Source: Dacryopinax spathularia (lineage: Eukaryota; Basidiomycota; Dacrymycetes; Dacrymycetales; Dacrymycetaceae). Taken from it: 64,000 nt of DNA. The DNA lies in NCBI GenBank assembly GCA_037974965.1, contig JBBPFI010000006.1:1-64000 (forward strand), in the 5' to 3' direction. Below are positions 45,508 through 58,105 of the stretch, piece after piece (positions within the stretch are counted from its first letter, which is position 1; every line of letters starts with the position of its first letter). A program made the translations under genes and the position numbers. The notes under the pieces were generated by a model that did no database searches, was not told where the DNA came from, and saw only the letters and a list, made by a program, of their open reading frames with translations.

Positions 45508-46949
45508 CTAATCCACATATTCCATGTCTCCTATACTCGCAAAACCTTCCAGCGGTGTAGCGCCTCTGCTCCTCCCGCCAAACGCTCCTCCGCCAACAGG
45601 ACCGTAGCCAGAGCCAACGTCTTCAGCAAGCAGCTGCGAGACTTTGCGTTTCCTCGGCACGCCGGGCAAGCTGCCAGATATGCCTTGGCGGGCCTTTTTC
45701 ATTTGGGCGGCGTACTGGTCCTCTGGAGCGAGCGTGGGAGGCTCTGCAGGTGGAAGGAGATATGACGGAGTCACGGTGGGCATCGAAGGTAGTGCAGGGA
45801 TAGGCGAGCGGGCGCGAGGGGCAGGTGACGAACCTGGCACGCGTAGAACGTTCGTGGAGACAGAGGTCGGCATTTCCGGCAGAGTGGGTGGTCGAAGAGG
45901 TTGAGGTGCGTGTAAGTCTGGCAGGGCTTGCAAATGTTGGCGTTTCCTCCTTCCTCCTCCTGAACCAGATCCCGAGCGAGGGGGCGCAAGACTGTCAACG
46001 TCTCCAAGCGGCGTCAACGGAGAGACTGGTGTTGGCGGGCTGGTTGCCATTCCTTCTGCTTCTCCCTCGCCATCGCTATCCCAGCCCAGTCGGCCAGGCG
46101 AATCGTTCATATACCGAGGTGGTGGACGCGATGGATCTGGGAGAAAGATATCGAACACCTCCGGCTGCGGAGGTGGCAAGGGCGAGAAATGCAGATAGTA
46201 AGGGTGATCTTCCGGTACTTGTGGCGGCTGCGGAGGCGGTGAAGGCACTCTAGGCGGTGAAGATGGAATGGGGAGCGAAGTAGGAAAAGGCATTGCCGGC
46301 AAAGACGGCAGGGTCGGTATGACGGGGAGAGAGGGGAGGGTGGGCAGAGCATGAGAAGCGTGTCGAGACGAGGGCTGGGCCAGCTTAGGGCGTTTGTGCG
46401 GCGGGGACGGGGTAGGCGAAAGGCGGGCAGGCTGAAAGATGTGTCAATGCGGTCTGGACAGGGGGAATAACGGACTACCTACCGGCGGAGTAGGTGGGCG
46501 AGGTGGTGGACGGGGCTTATATGCGTCTTCCTCTGAGCACAACGTCCTGTTCGTCATCAGCGACCGCAGTCCTCCTAGCATATAGAAGCTTGCACGGACA
46601 GATTGGATGACTTCCCCGAACCGAGCTCCTGTACGACGTTTTCGAAGACATCGTCCCTAACCTCGACGACGAACCTGAACCACCAAGCGCCCGAGTCGCC
46701 ATCCCTCCTAACGTCAAACTCGAACACCTTTTTAATGTCATCACCCTTTAGGTTTATGTCCTGCCTGAGCTTTGTCTTGAGTGCGCGTTCCACCTCTTTG
46801 AAGCCGACCTCTGATTGAGCGCGTCTCCATTTGAGGGAGATGAAGGTATATGCGTCTGGTGGGCGGAGTGGCAGTGTGGATAGGTCACGACGGGGAGCGT
46901 TGGTGGTTGCACCTTGTGAAGGAGCGGGTGTGCTTGAAGGGGATGACAT
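45508..46949 (-). CDS. Proline-rich protein of unknown function
   Basis: Three exons on the minus strand, 46622-46949, 46483-46574 and 45508-46431, give 447 residues in phase. The N-terminal 115 residues form an ordered-looking module: PPDAYTFISLKWRRAQSEVG, KEVERALKTKLRQDINLKGDD, GAWWFRFVVEVRDDVFENVV. The rest is Pro/Ser-rich with short basic patches (PHKRPKLAQ, GVPRKRKVSQLL) that could be nuclear signals. It has no signal peptide. Between about 45870 and 45950 another frame encodes ICKPCQTYTHLNLF...LCRKC, a CX2C pair pattern not in this reading. Family not recognised. Confidence 0.6.
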
Positions 46950-48120
46950 GATGGACGACAGGGGAGAAGGAGGGGGTGGTGATGAATGGATGGGAGGGAG
47001 AGTGCAGGAGGGGAGAGTCGAGGGAGAAGGGAGACGAGCCCAGTGGGGCGGGGGCTGAGAAGAGGTCGTGGAGGGAGGGACGGGAAGGGAGCAGAGGGGG
47101 GGAAGGGAGGAGTGAGAGGCGTGAGAGGAGGGGAGGGGAGGGGGGGGGAGGGGAGCAATTAGCCTTGGCCCGATCCTACGCACACCCCCTTCTTACGAAG
47201 GTGCGAAAAGAGAGAGGAGGTGGGAGTGAGAAAGGGAATGGGGAGGGGAGTGAGATGAGACATTCCATTGGCGCCGCCCTCTCTCCTCCCCCCTCCTCAT
47301 CCGTCTTTCCCTGTCCCTTCTGCCCTCCCTCTCCCTCCCTGAGCATTCACAGCCGGGGATGAAGAGCGACGTGGGCGAAAACCCCGATTCGGCCTAGGGA
47401 TGCGGGTCACACATTGCTGCAAACTCTCGCCCCCACTCGGGTTCAATGGTGTCAAAAGGGCGCACCGCGGTCGGTGACGCGCGAGGGAAACGCAGCCACA
47501 CTACGCCCCCGCCGGCTTTTGGCCTAACGGAAGGGTTGACACACCGCTTCCTTCCCTTTTTTTCTCCCTCTTCTCTCTCCCTTAATACTGAGCGGGTTTG
47601 GCAGGGGACCAGACCCATGTACACAGTCCCGGTTAGGCTGTGGCCTAAGATCTCCTTCACCCTCCCAGACCACAGACGATAATAGTTCTCCTTGTCGACG
47701 GATCCACCTCGGTCGCCGACTTTACAATAAACTGGAGCACAACGACAAAGTGGACACCGAACAATAAATACCGCTCGTGATGCCCACCATCACTTACAGC
47801 ACGCGTCCTTATCCCACTCATTAGCCCCCATCCTTCCAGAAGCCTCCTTCCCGTCCCTGACCAGCTCAGACGCCCCCGTCTTCCTGCGTGTTCTCTGTCT
47901 CTCGTCATTTATCCGCTGTCGTAATTGCGTGTGTGCTGGCTGCCGTGCCTTGGAGCTGTGATTGCGAGTGCGTGCGACGCGCTGCTTTTGCTAAAATATT
48001 AATATGCCCCTGCGTGATACTGTATTCTCCCTGAGGGCAGAGACGTTCAGCCGGCTTTCCCTCTCCGGATTACTAGGTCTTACCCCGCATTCATCCCCCA
48101 TCAGCCATCCCAAATCAACG
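46950..48120. other. Purine-rich leader and intergenic sequence
   Basis: From 46950 to about 47250 the plus strand is almost pure G/A, i.e. pyrimidine-rich on the coding strand of the Pro-rich gene, as in fungal promoters and leaders. No gene is supported further on. Confidence 0.45.
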
Positions 48121-49715
48121 CATCAATGACATCATCCCATTCCCCGCCCTCCATCACTCGCTCGCCCATCTTTGGATCGCCCAACTCCCTATCGCGGCCA
48201 TCAGACGCGTTGCGCCTCGGCCATCGTCCCCGCGCATTCCCCTTCATCCCCTGAGACCGGTCTGATCAACAAACATGCCCGGCGGCGCGTGAATCACCTG
48301 AGCGCGATCTCCATGTCCTTGTTCGCGTCGGATCGACCCAGGCCGATCAACCAGGATTAAAGCTCGAACGTTGTCTCTGGACCTGCTTCTCCGCGCTTCT
48401 GGGCTGCTTCTCGTTTGCTTCACAGCGCATGTCTCGCTCTTCCCTCTTGTCTCACGCGCCTTGGGCCTACAGAAGTGACTTACCTCACCGCAAAGATTGG
48501 AATGGTCTAGGCGGTCCGGCTCATAACATTCCGGAGATTGGTCGTGGTGAACAGCTCCGACCTCGTATATCTGCTTCCCGATCATCGGATCGGTTTGAGT
48601 CACCGGCGTCTCATAGAAGAATCTCTGCGCGACGAACTTGATCCGTGCGTCCGCTTGCTGTAACCACCGGAGTACACCCACTGACTCCGAGTCTGCTCGT
48701 GTAGCAGAGACTCTTGGCCCAACCTGTGATCGAAGAGAAGCGCATTCCAGCTCCGCGATCGCAACGGACACTATGAGTTCACCTATCATGATCTACCGCG
48801 GCACCCTAGAAGACGGCTCGGTCGTCGCCCGATCATATGTCTCAGCAGTTCACATTCCGGTAAAGTCAAAGTACCAGGTGCATCTTCACGGTGCTGAACG
48901 GATGGACCTCTACTGCGATCTATGTCTCGTCGACAGCCCCCGTATCTTCTCGCGCTCGAGCAGGGTACGATCACTGGCGCCTCCAGCACCAATGTCAATG
49001 TCGATGAGCTTCGCGTGAACAGCCGGAAAACACCAGTGAGGAGGAAGCGGCCCCTCCCTACGTCAACGGCGAAGCGGCGGGGGAGCCGGATCAGTGCGAT
49101 GCTGAAGGCGAGAAATAATTCAAAGAGGAGCTTCGCTGGCACCTTAGAGTCTTGGCCAAACCAGTATCGCAGACAACTACATTGAGCTCCTGATTATGTA
49201 CGGCTCTCGAAGATCCACGGCTATGTCCTGCAGAATTTGAACGCCTTGCCAGTCCTCCGCTTCACTGGATTGTTAATCGCGAGTAAGGAGAAGAGGAGTG
49301 GCAACACGGAGTGCGACGTTGTCATGGAGTGGAGGACCATTGACTCATGCCGTAACTATGCAGCAACAATGTAACATGGTTTCTCACGCCGTGCTTATTT
49401 GGCACAGCATTTGTCTGGAACTGCGTGTTTCCCAGCTAATGCTGAAAACGTTCGACATTGGGCAGTGTGGGGAGCGATGCACCGCCCTCGGCATGATGCG
49501 ACGTCCCGCACGACCGAATTCTTTTTCGCCAGGCCGCTCAAACAGAACTGACACCGTCTGCTGAACGCAATGCTCACTAATGACTCTGTTTGATCCTCTA
49601 ACAGACGGTATGGACCTCATAAGGACACGCCCATCGCCCCATCCTTGATTACCCACTTTCACATTTCGCACCCCAATCGTTTTGAATCAACCTCCTGGTG
49701 AGGATCCCTGAGCTG
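48121..49715. other. Unresolved sequence, possible gene remnants
   Basis: Coding-like pieces on + include MTSSHSPPSITRSPIFGSPN (48126) and SSPIMIYRGTLEDGSVVARS (48777), the latter faintly like the start of a kinase domain. They cannot be linked in frame. No confident gene. Confidence 0.3.
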
Positions 49716-51389
49716 ATGTACATTCCCCTAACGACCCTTTCCGCCCTCACTGCACTCGCCGAGATATTCCCTCTCCCGTCTTACACCGTCTTATCCACCG
49801 ACCCCAGCATCACATACTCGCCGGCGGGCGCGAACTGGAATGTCCTCACGGAGCCTGGTTCGAGCGGATGCGGGGCTGAGTTCGTCTTGGGCACACGAGA
49901 GGGGGCGACGGTAACATTCACCTTTCCTCGTGAGTCGCCTTCTCTATCTTTGTTCTGAACGAGCGACCTTCTCAGCTCTTTTCGGGACGGTCCTTGTGCG
50001 ATCTCCTAAAGCGGCGTAAGCTGACTCCTAAGTGTAGGACCAAGCACAAGCCTCCAGTGGTATGGCTACCAACGCTCGGACGGCGGTCTAGCCGAGCTCT
50101 GCATCGATGAGCTCCCCTGCAGCCAAGTGAACTACTACAATGCCAGTACGAACGGGACTGAGCCGCCGCGCTTGCTTTTCTCGCTATCCGGACTGGAGAA
50201 TATCACGCATACAGTCGTGATCACCAACTTGGTCGACCCTGCAGTAGGGAAAGCGGGCCAGCTCACAGTGGATCGGTTCATCCTCGACGGCTCTGCCGCC
50301 TCGGCCACTCGTCTTGCAGCACCGACCTTCGGACCGGAAACCTCTCTCAGTACAGTCCCACTCAATTTCTCGTACCACGTCCCTCTGATCCTCGGCGACC
50401 ATGGGCCAGCGGTTAATGTACTGCTCGACGCCGGCGCTTCGGACTCATGGGTGGTGTCAACATTTTGCTCTTCCCCAGGCTGCGCCGGTCATAACGCCTA
50501 TCAACCTAGCCCGGTCTTCCAGAATTTGAGCAAGGAGGATACGCTGATGTATGGCAATGGCGGACCCGGGGAGACGTTCGTGGCGTGGCGGGTGAACGAC
50601 ACCCTCTCCTTCGGGAATCTCACACTGCCGGAAGCCACCTTTGGCGCAGCGGTGCAAGTCCCGACAGGGCAAGACGTCGATGGAAACTTTGGGATCGCAA
50701 AGGCATTCTACTCGCAGTGCAATCGCGGCGGAGCCGATTACCCGAACTTTGTTGAGTCTGCTTTTTTGCAGAAGCTGATCCCGAATCCCGTCATTGCGTT
50801 CTACCAACTCGATGGGACCGAGAACGTGCCCGCCGGCGTGAGCTCGCAAGCCTCCGTAGGCGGCCTGGACAGGAATAAGTTCACTGGCGAGGTCGACTGG
50901 ATCCCGATGGGTCCGCAGGAGATGTGGACGAATCCCTCTTCTGCGCGCTATGTGCAGGCTAGCCCTGCTTCCCCGGCGGTAGACGCCACAGCGATGTTCA
51001 GCCATCCGGCCATTACCTTCGATACCGGCGACCCAGGGCTGCTGGGTCTGCCGCACGACGACTGGCTCATCCTGATGAACCTCCTTTCAGCTCAAGGTCC
51101 CGACCCCAACGGGCAGTACCTCATCCCCTGCCAATCTAGCATGATCTGGAACTTTTTCGGAACGCAAGCCAGGAACTACACCCTGTCTCTCGCCCAGGTG
51201 GACAGCAACAACGGGCAAGGGATGTGCAAGCCCGCGGCGAACGACGCAGGTCAGACGACGAACTGGATCACAGGCGTACCGTTTCTGAAGGAATGGTATG
51301 TCGCTTTCCACTACGGAGCGAACATGATGGGCTTTGCCGAGAGGGAGTTGGGGGAGAGGGCAGCTGGCAGTGAGCCGTTTATTGGATGA
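49716..51389 (+). CDS. Secreted aspartic protease-like protein with jelly-roll N-domain, paralog 1
   Basis: Two exons, 49716-49929 and 50038-51389, give 521 residues. A signal peptide is likely (MYIPLTTLSALTALAEIF). Residues about 25-155 form the beta-sandwich found in many basidiomycete secreted proteins (STDPSITYSP, TVTFTFP, WYGYQRSDGG, HTVVITN, DRFILDG). The peptidase A1 fold follows: FSYHVPLILG, first motif LLDAGASDSWV (D202), flap MYGNGGPG, second motif TFDTGDPGLLGLP (D400), and ITGVPFLKEWYVAFHYGANMMGFA at the end. Both catalytic aspartates remain, but DTG is DAG in the first motif. Several N-glycosylation sites (NAS, NIT, NLS, NDT) support secretion. The intron position and the 1352-nt second exon equal those of the next gene, so the two are tandem duplicates. 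Confidence 0.82.
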
Positions 51390-52396
51390 AAAGGAGACTG
51401 ACGGGCTCCCCCCTTGATTCTCAATCTTCGATACGCTCGCACACGCATGCGCTGCTTTTGCATCACGCACGTTGGACTGTACTACAAGGACGTTACGCTA
51501 CGCTACATTATAATATTGTATCGCAATGCCAAGTAATCTGATTCCTTCTTTCGCACCTCTATCCCATGGTGCAGCGGCTTCGTGCATTACGCTCAGCGCG
51601 AATTTAGGATACAAAAGACACAATAACAAAAAGCCTTATTGGGGAGGTAAAAAGGCCTTGTCGCGCTCACGAAGTAGCACATACCCGAGTACCACATTGG
51701 CGGAGATGCATGAACTATATCAAGTATTTAGCCAATGTTGTCAAGTATGCACGAGGACTCTGAACAGTTCGAGGGTCGAGACCAATTCGGTGCCTCAACT
51801 CCATGCCGACGGCTTCCGGAAGCACCGGCGCGAGCGCGTGGCGCTGACCGAAACGCCACGAGGAATGCGCGGTTGGTGAGCAACCGCCTTGTCCTGCCGA
51901 CTGCTTTTTTAAAAGGTAGTGCTAGACTGCGCCGGCGACCTTTACACCGCCGTGCTGTGAACGCATCGCTGGAAATCTCTGATAAGGATGGACCCCCTGG
52001 GGCAATGCCAAGCTATCATGAATAGGTGATTGATGTATGGGAACCGATCCATCATTTTGCTGATGCGTTTGTTCCGCGAGGATACCACATTCGCGAGCAC
52101 AAGTCACACGGCTCTCGACCATGAAAAACCTCATGGGTTCGGTTGTCAACCACCTTGTTCCCGCTTAGAATCGCGCATATGCGTATTCTGACCGACATCA
52201 ATACATCTTGGGAAGCATGCGCTGACAAACCACTGCTCTGCGCGCCTTTCTCTTCTCTCGCAGGCTCGCCCCACGGCACGATCGCATAAGCCCCATGATC
52301 TGCTCACTCGTCGGTCTATAAGTACGCGTTGTGGAGGATACCACAAGCCATCGGTCGACGCCTGCACTCCCTTCATACCCGCCCACTCTGTCGCTG
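51390..52396. other. Intergenic region between the tandem proteases
   Basis: No gene is supported. It includes the 3' end of paralog 1 and the promoter of paralog 2. Confidence 0.5.
52317..52323 (+). promoter_or_regulatory. TATA-like box of protease paralog 2
   Basis: TATAAGT lies 80 bp before the ATG at 52397. Confidence 0.45.
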
Positions 52397-54034
52397 ATGA
52401 TGCACGCCTTCGAACACCGTCGCCCTGGCGGTCTCACTCTTCTTTCGCTTGCCGCAGTCTGCTTCACCCTCGCACGCCACGCGGAGGCCTTTACTGTCTT
52501 CTCTACCGATCCGCATATCACCTACTCTCCTTCTTCTTCATGGGACCTCCTGAGCGAGCCCGGCTCGACGGGATGCGGCTCGGAGTTCCTCCTGGGACCA
52601 CGGAATGACGGAGTCGTTACCTTCACATTTCCCCGTACGTCAGGAATGAGCTCTTTCTTATCGGTCTGATCCCCATTCACAGAGGCGTCCACGACGTGGC
52701 AGTGGTGGGGATATCAGCGTTCTGACGGAGGGCTGGCGCAAGTGTGTGTCGATGGGGGCAACTGCCAAGACTTCTCTTATTACAATGCGTCGACCAATGG
52801 CTCCGAAGATCCACGCCTGCTGGCCACAATAACCGGGCTCTCGGATAGCGTGCACACCATCGTGATGACCAACATCAACGACCCTTCGGTGAATGCCTTC
52901 GGCCAGATGACGGTTGACCGGTTCATCCTCGATGGCACCAACCCAACCCCTGGCCCGCCCGTTGCACCCACCTTCCCGTCCGACACTTTCATCACGTCGG
53001 TACCGCTCGGTTTCTCCTACCACGTCCCACTTGTTCTAGGTGGTCACGAACCAGCCGTGGACGTCCTCCTCGATGCCGGTGCCCCTGACGGCTGGGTGAT
53101 CTCTGTCTTCTGTACCCAAAGTGCTTGTCAGGGCCACAACGAGTACGTGCCTTCGTCACACTTTGTCAATCTCAGCATCGAAGATACGGAGGCATACGGC
53201 GACGGTGGTCCTGACAATACCTTCATCTCTTGGCGGGTAAACGACAGCTTGACGTTCGGGAGCATCACTATCCCGGAGACCACCTTCGGCGCGGCTGTCC
53301 AAATCCCCACCAGCGGGGAAGGCCTGGACGGGAACTTCGGCATGGCCAAGTCATACTTTGCTCAATGCGGCAACTCCGGCACGTACCCCAATTTTGTCGA
53401 GAATATGTACCTCCAAGGTATCATCAAGAATGCGGTCATCGCCTTCTACCAGCTCGACGGATCTGAGGGGGTACCGAGCGGGGTGACTTCGCAGGCCACG
53501 CTCGGCGGCTTAGACGCAGACAAATTCACCGGGGAGGTCGATTGGATCCCCATGGGCCCGCAGGAGATGTGGACGAACCCGGCTTCCAACCGTTGGGTGC
53601 AGGCGTCTCCGTCTTCCCCGATTGTCGACGCTACGGAGCAGTTCACACACCCCGCGATCACCTTTGATACCGGGGATCCTGGTCTGCTGGGCCTTCCGCA
53701 TAACGACTGGGTGACGCTCATGTCCATTCTTGGCGCACAAGGCCCAGACGGCAATGGCAACTACCTCATCCCGTGCGAGTCGACCATGACGTGGAACTTC
53801 TTCGGTACGCAATCACGCAACTACACGTTCAATCTCGCCGACACGGGGAGCAACAACGGCTCCGGCTTCTGCAACCCCTCGGCGAACGATGCGGGCGATA
53901 CGACAAACTGGATCACCGGAGTGCCTTTCCTTGACCAGTACTATATCGCATTCCACTTTGAGGCAAACTTGATGGGGTTCGCCACGCGTAACTTGGGAGC
54001 AAGCGCCGCTGGCAGTTCGCCATACACCGGGTGA
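52397..54034 (+). CDS. Secreted aspartic protease-like protein with jelly-roll N-domain, paralog 2
   Basis: Two exons, 52397-52634 and 52683-54034, give 529 residues. The likely signal peptide is HRRPGGLTLLSLAAVCFTLA. Domain order equals paralog 1: beta-sandwich (STDPHITYSP to DRFILDG), then the A1 peptidase with first motif LLDAGAPDGWV (D210), flap AYGDGGPD, second motif TFDTGDPGLLGLP (D408) and ITGVPFLDQYYIAFHFEANLMGFA. Again DAG replaces DTG in the first loop. Cysteines and glycosylation sites are largely conserved. The start could be M1 or M2 (adjacent ATGs); M1 is used. Divergence between the copies suggests an old tandem duplication under continued selection. Confidence 0.82.
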
Positions 54035-54102
54035 GCCGGGCCCGGACGGAGGGAGGGTTTCGTCGCGATATGCTAGCTCTTCCTTCCGTGTAACGATCAA
54101 GC

Positions 54103-54108
54103 AATAAA
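54103..54108 (+). terminator. Polyadenylation signal
   Basis: AATAAA lies 69 bp after the stop codon of protease paralog 2. Confidence 0.5.
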
Positions 54109-54595
54109 GAATCGTGTGTCCCATGTTGCTATCCGCCGCCACGGGTATATCTCACTTGCCGCAGTGTTGCTGCAAAGGCCGTCTGATTGTTCATGACGCC
54201 CATGCTGGTAGCTTTTGGAGGCGCAAGAGTGCTGATCGCAGGGATGGGCAGAAGGCGGTTGCTTGCACGCTATCACTGCACGCTCGATTGTGCTCGATCC
54301 ATCTGTGCGGTCACTGACGAACGTTGTTGCCAATGTGGTAGTCACCGCTCTAATCCGGATTCGGAGGAAGACCAGGGACGGCGGCGGCCGGTGTTGTGAT
54401 GGTGCGACCCTGTGTCGGTGGGCAGCCGATGGACGGAAATAGGGGACGTTGGTGGACGTGGCCCTCGCAGCCGTCGACCCATCCTCGGCGCCCGGTTCTC
54501 ACATGGAGACAGGTTATAACCCTCGCAATTGTCAGTTATCATAATCAAATGACATTATCCCCCCCTACCCACCCACTGTGCGCACAGTATCCACC
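54109..54595. other. Intergenic, P450 promoter
   Basis: No gene is seen. The 50 bases before the P450 ATG are C-rich on the plus strand, typical of a leader. Confidence 0.5.
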
Positions 54596-56338
54596 ATGAA
54601 TACAGTTGACAAAGTTATCCTGCGGTTCAAGACAATCACTCCACTCGAACTCGCAGCCGTTCTCCTCGTCGCATACCTCATCCGCTACCTCTACATCGCC
54701 CTCACCCGAACACGCACCACACCCCTCCCCGGTCCAAAACCAGAAAGTTGGCTATGGGGATTTCAACGTCAGCTGTTTGCAGGCGACTCGGCGGCCATGT
54801 ATGAGCAGTGGGTCGGCGAGTACGGCGCGGTATTCCAGGTGCCGGGTAGCATGGGCAGGAAACGGGTCGCGCTGGCCGACCCAAAGGCAGTCGCCCACTT
54901 TTATGCTCACGAAACGTTTACGTATCAGCAGAACCCATTTGCGAGGGACTTCCTGGCCAAGCTGGTGCGTCCCTCAAAGGTTCCGCCGTAGTGAACTTTG
55001 CTAATCAACATCCTCGCGCAGTTTGGCAAGGGAATCCTTTGGGCAGAAGGCGAGAGTCACAAGCGCCAGCGCAAGATTCTAACACCTGCGTTCAGCAATC
55101 AAGCGATCAAGGAGCTGACGCCTGTCTTCTACGACTCGGTATACAAGGCAAAGGCAGTCTGGGATGCGTTGATCGATGCGTCCACAACGGGCGACATCGT
55201 GCTCGATGTCCAGAATTGGATGAATCGCATCTCCCTCGACTCTATCGGCATCGCCGGCTTTTCCCATGACTTCCGCACACTCTACGGCGAGCGAGCGGAG
55301 GTAGCGGAGGCGTTCGAGTCGTTCGGCGCCGCCAAGCCATCCAAGCTCTTCCAAATCATTATTCTCTTCGCCCAGTTCTTCCCCATTCTACTTCAGATCC
55401 CAACAGGAAGAAACGCCATGATCAAGATGCTCGACCAGAGCATGACCAAGATCTCGGACGAGCTGCTCAAGGAGGGGCGGGAGGCAGGTGATGAGGATGG
55501 CGGAAAAACGAAGGGAAGGAGCTTGATTGGCGCTCTCATCAAAGCGGAGAAGCATGAGAAGAGCGATGCTGGGTTGTACCTGCAACCCGAGGAGGTCTTG
55601 GCTCAGATGAAGACGCTCGTCCTGGCTGGATACGAGACGACATCCATCTCGCTCACCTGGGCGCTCATCGAGCTCTCCATTCATCCGGACAAGCAGGACA
55701 AGCTGCGCGAGGAGCTCTCCCAACTGAGTACGGACCCGACGTACGATCAGTTACACGGCAACGCATTACCCTATCTCGACGGCGTCGTTCGTGAGGTTCT
55801 GCGCCTCCACCCACCGCTGACCGAGACGAACCGCATGGCGGCCGTAGACGACATCGTCCCGCTTTCCAAGCCTATAACGACCGCGACAGGACAGCAGGTA
55901 GACAAGCTCACTATTGCGGCCAAAACACCCATCGTTATTCCCATCAAGGCGATCAACCGATCGAAGGAGCTTTGGGGTCCAGATGCTTGGGAGTTCATTC
56001 CTGAGCGATGGATCGGCGAAGAGGGTTTGAAAGGAAGGCGGGCTATGGAGGTGCAGGGTTGGGGACATATTCTTACCTTTGTTGATGGTCCGAGAACTTG
56101 CCTGGGTCGTGGTTTCGCAGTGACGGAATTCAAGGTGCGCATTCTCTTCGGTCGCCCAATACATGTCTGTTGACATGTTTGTCAGGCGGTCCTTGCTACT
56201 CTGATCCGTCACTTCAGCTTCGCACCGAGAGATCCGGATGGGATCAAGCTCGAGCGGGCACGCACGCTTCTGCCTCGTCCCAAACTCGAGGGTGAAGACG
56301 GACCTCGCATGCCCCTGCGTGTTAGGAGAGTGGACTGA
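54596..56338 (+). CDS. Cytochrome P450 monooxygenase
   Basis: Three exons, 54596-54964, 55022-56134 and 56186-56338, give 544 residues. The N-terminus has a membrane anchor (LELAAVLLVAYLIRYLYIAL) and the Pro-rich hinge TPLPGPKPESW. The B/C region reads LWAEGESHKRQRKILTPAFS. The I-helix is LVLAGYETTSISLTW, the K-helix EVLRLHPP carries the ExxR motif, FIPERW is present, and the haem loop is FVDGPRTCLGRG with the ligand Cys at about 483. It is a microsomal class II enzyme using NADPH-P450 reductase. The length and the KRQRKILTPAFS/AGYETT combination fit basidiomycete CYP5150-like or CYP5037-like clans, but the subfamily is not determined. No cluster partners are evident. Confidence 0.93.
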
Positions 56339-56824
56339 GGCTGAGGTGTTGGCCTGCAGGGGAGACTGACACGGCATATCTACTCACGACATATTTCATA
56401 TCAATGTCATTGATGTCCTATGACGCAAAAAGACCGGTCCTTGGGATATTGCCTCCGTGTGATTGGGAGCTTTGTAAGCGGAACACGCTGCAACACAAAG
56501 CTCGCAAAAGTCGCAGTTTGTCCTCACCACCTTTGTCCTGGGCATGTTTGCCTTTGGTGCAGCGGGCTCGAGCAGCACATCTCGGATACGCAGGAACGAA
56601 TTCCAGACGCTAGGATATGCTGAGCTTAAAGATGTCTTCGAGGCCACACTCAGGATGGAGGGCAGCGTCGAGGCTGCCGTCGCAAGGCTCATGTCGCTCT
56701 ATAACTTTGAGGTGGCAATCATGAAGAACATATTGGCTGGTGCTGCTCTGCTCCTCGACCCTTTTCTCTAGTATCCTGCTCATGAGAAAATTTAGAGAAA
56801 GGGATGCTACTTGATTTTTCGCAG
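56339..56824. other. Region that probably holds the 5' exon of the next gene
   Basis: A plus-strand segment at about 56580-56770 reads ELKDVFEATLRMEGSVEAAV and VARLMSLYNFEVAIMKNIL, coding-like and close before an acceptor at 56824, but the junction phase is not settled. Confidence 0.4.
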
Positions 56825-57958
56825 GCGTCCTATGCCTCGATGGCTCGAAAGGTTGGATTGGACGCGTCTTTCTCGATGCAAGATACCCCAACGTTTCCAC
56901 TCCACCGTGCTCGAATACCGGCTTCGCTCTTCAAGGATATCCTGGCAGACGTCGAACTTGCTGTCAAGCAATATGGCTTTCCTCATGAGCAAGACAATGA
57001 GCCTACGCGCTCGCGCTTCCTGTCCTCAGTGAGCGTCCCCTGTTCAGTTACAAATTTGTGGATTGAACAGCAGTACAGATTTTTGCTCGCTTATCAGCCC
57101 AGTTTCAGCTCCTCTTACATACCTCATTGGACAACTCCACGGCAACAAAGTTCACAGACGATAGGATCCAGTATACATGGCGCATGTTGGGCCAGATCGC
57201 CGTGATCCTCATCCACAACCGGGTCGATCTGGATTCAGGGCACGAGCATCTAGACGCCATCGCGCACGTTATCGCCGAGTGCATATGTCAGTCTTGGTTT
57301 CGCGTTGCGCAGTGCTCCAGGTGCAAGCATCTAACGCGCGATAGCTGCCGACTTTACCAACTACGAGCTCGGATACGAGCCCGCCCGCGTCTATGCCATA
57401 TATACGGACGGCACGACGTTCGACTTCTTCCGCTTCGACGGCTCGTCCTCTCCCCGCTTTGCCAGGGGAACGCACACCGTAGCGGGTTCCGGATTTCCCA
57501 AAGCTCGACTGACACTCACGTCGCCGGAGACGGCGTCGCATCTACCTGCATTCCTCGCCTCTCTTCGACCTGTCTGCGAAGCGATCTTCTATTTCTTCAT
57601 GCTGGGGTACGAAGCTTGCCTCGATACGTATTGTAGCGATGCTATCAACACGACGCCCGAGAGCATCATTCATCGGATGAGGAGGAGCATGCCTTGGGCC
57701 GAGAGTAGGGAGAGGGTCAAGAGCTCGTTATATCTGGCGATTGCAGCTAGCGAGGCTGCAGTGAGGGGAGACGTGGATACAGCGGAGCAGACGGCAAAGG
57801 GTGCACTTGCAAAGCTCAAAGAGAGGTAAGCGCCGACTTACTGACTTGCGATTACTAGCTAAACTTGCTACAGCGTAGACAGTGTTCCGCCGCCATATCG
57901 TCGCACGGATTGCCAGCTGTTGGATGCATGGGATGAGCATGCGGTCATGCGGGCGTGA
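56825..57958 (+). CDS. Hypothetical basidiomycete protein (5' end unresolved)
   Basis: Four phase-consistent exons, 56825-57028, 57079-57286, 57345-57825 and 57874-57958, give about 325 residues of a longer protein. The sequence includes MARKVGLDASFSM, YTWRMLGQIAVILIHNRVDL, then a beta-rich module YEPARVYAIYTDGTTFDFFR and SGFPKARLTLTSPE, then helices ending in ALAKLKERS and a short tail. It has no signal peptide. The VYAIYTDGTTFDFFRFDG pattern recurs in unannotated agaricomycete proteins, but I know no function. The first exon(s) lie upstream of 56825. Confidence 0.55.
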
Positions 57959-58105
57959 CACGAGGAAGCGCACAGCGCCGAGGCAGAACATCCTTCCAAC
58001 CAAATACCATCGTCAAGCAACATACACATTAATTGATAACCTCCAATCGCACATTTCCAAGAAATCATCCATACATCGTCTGTCCCTTTGGTGTCCGACA
58101 TTCGA

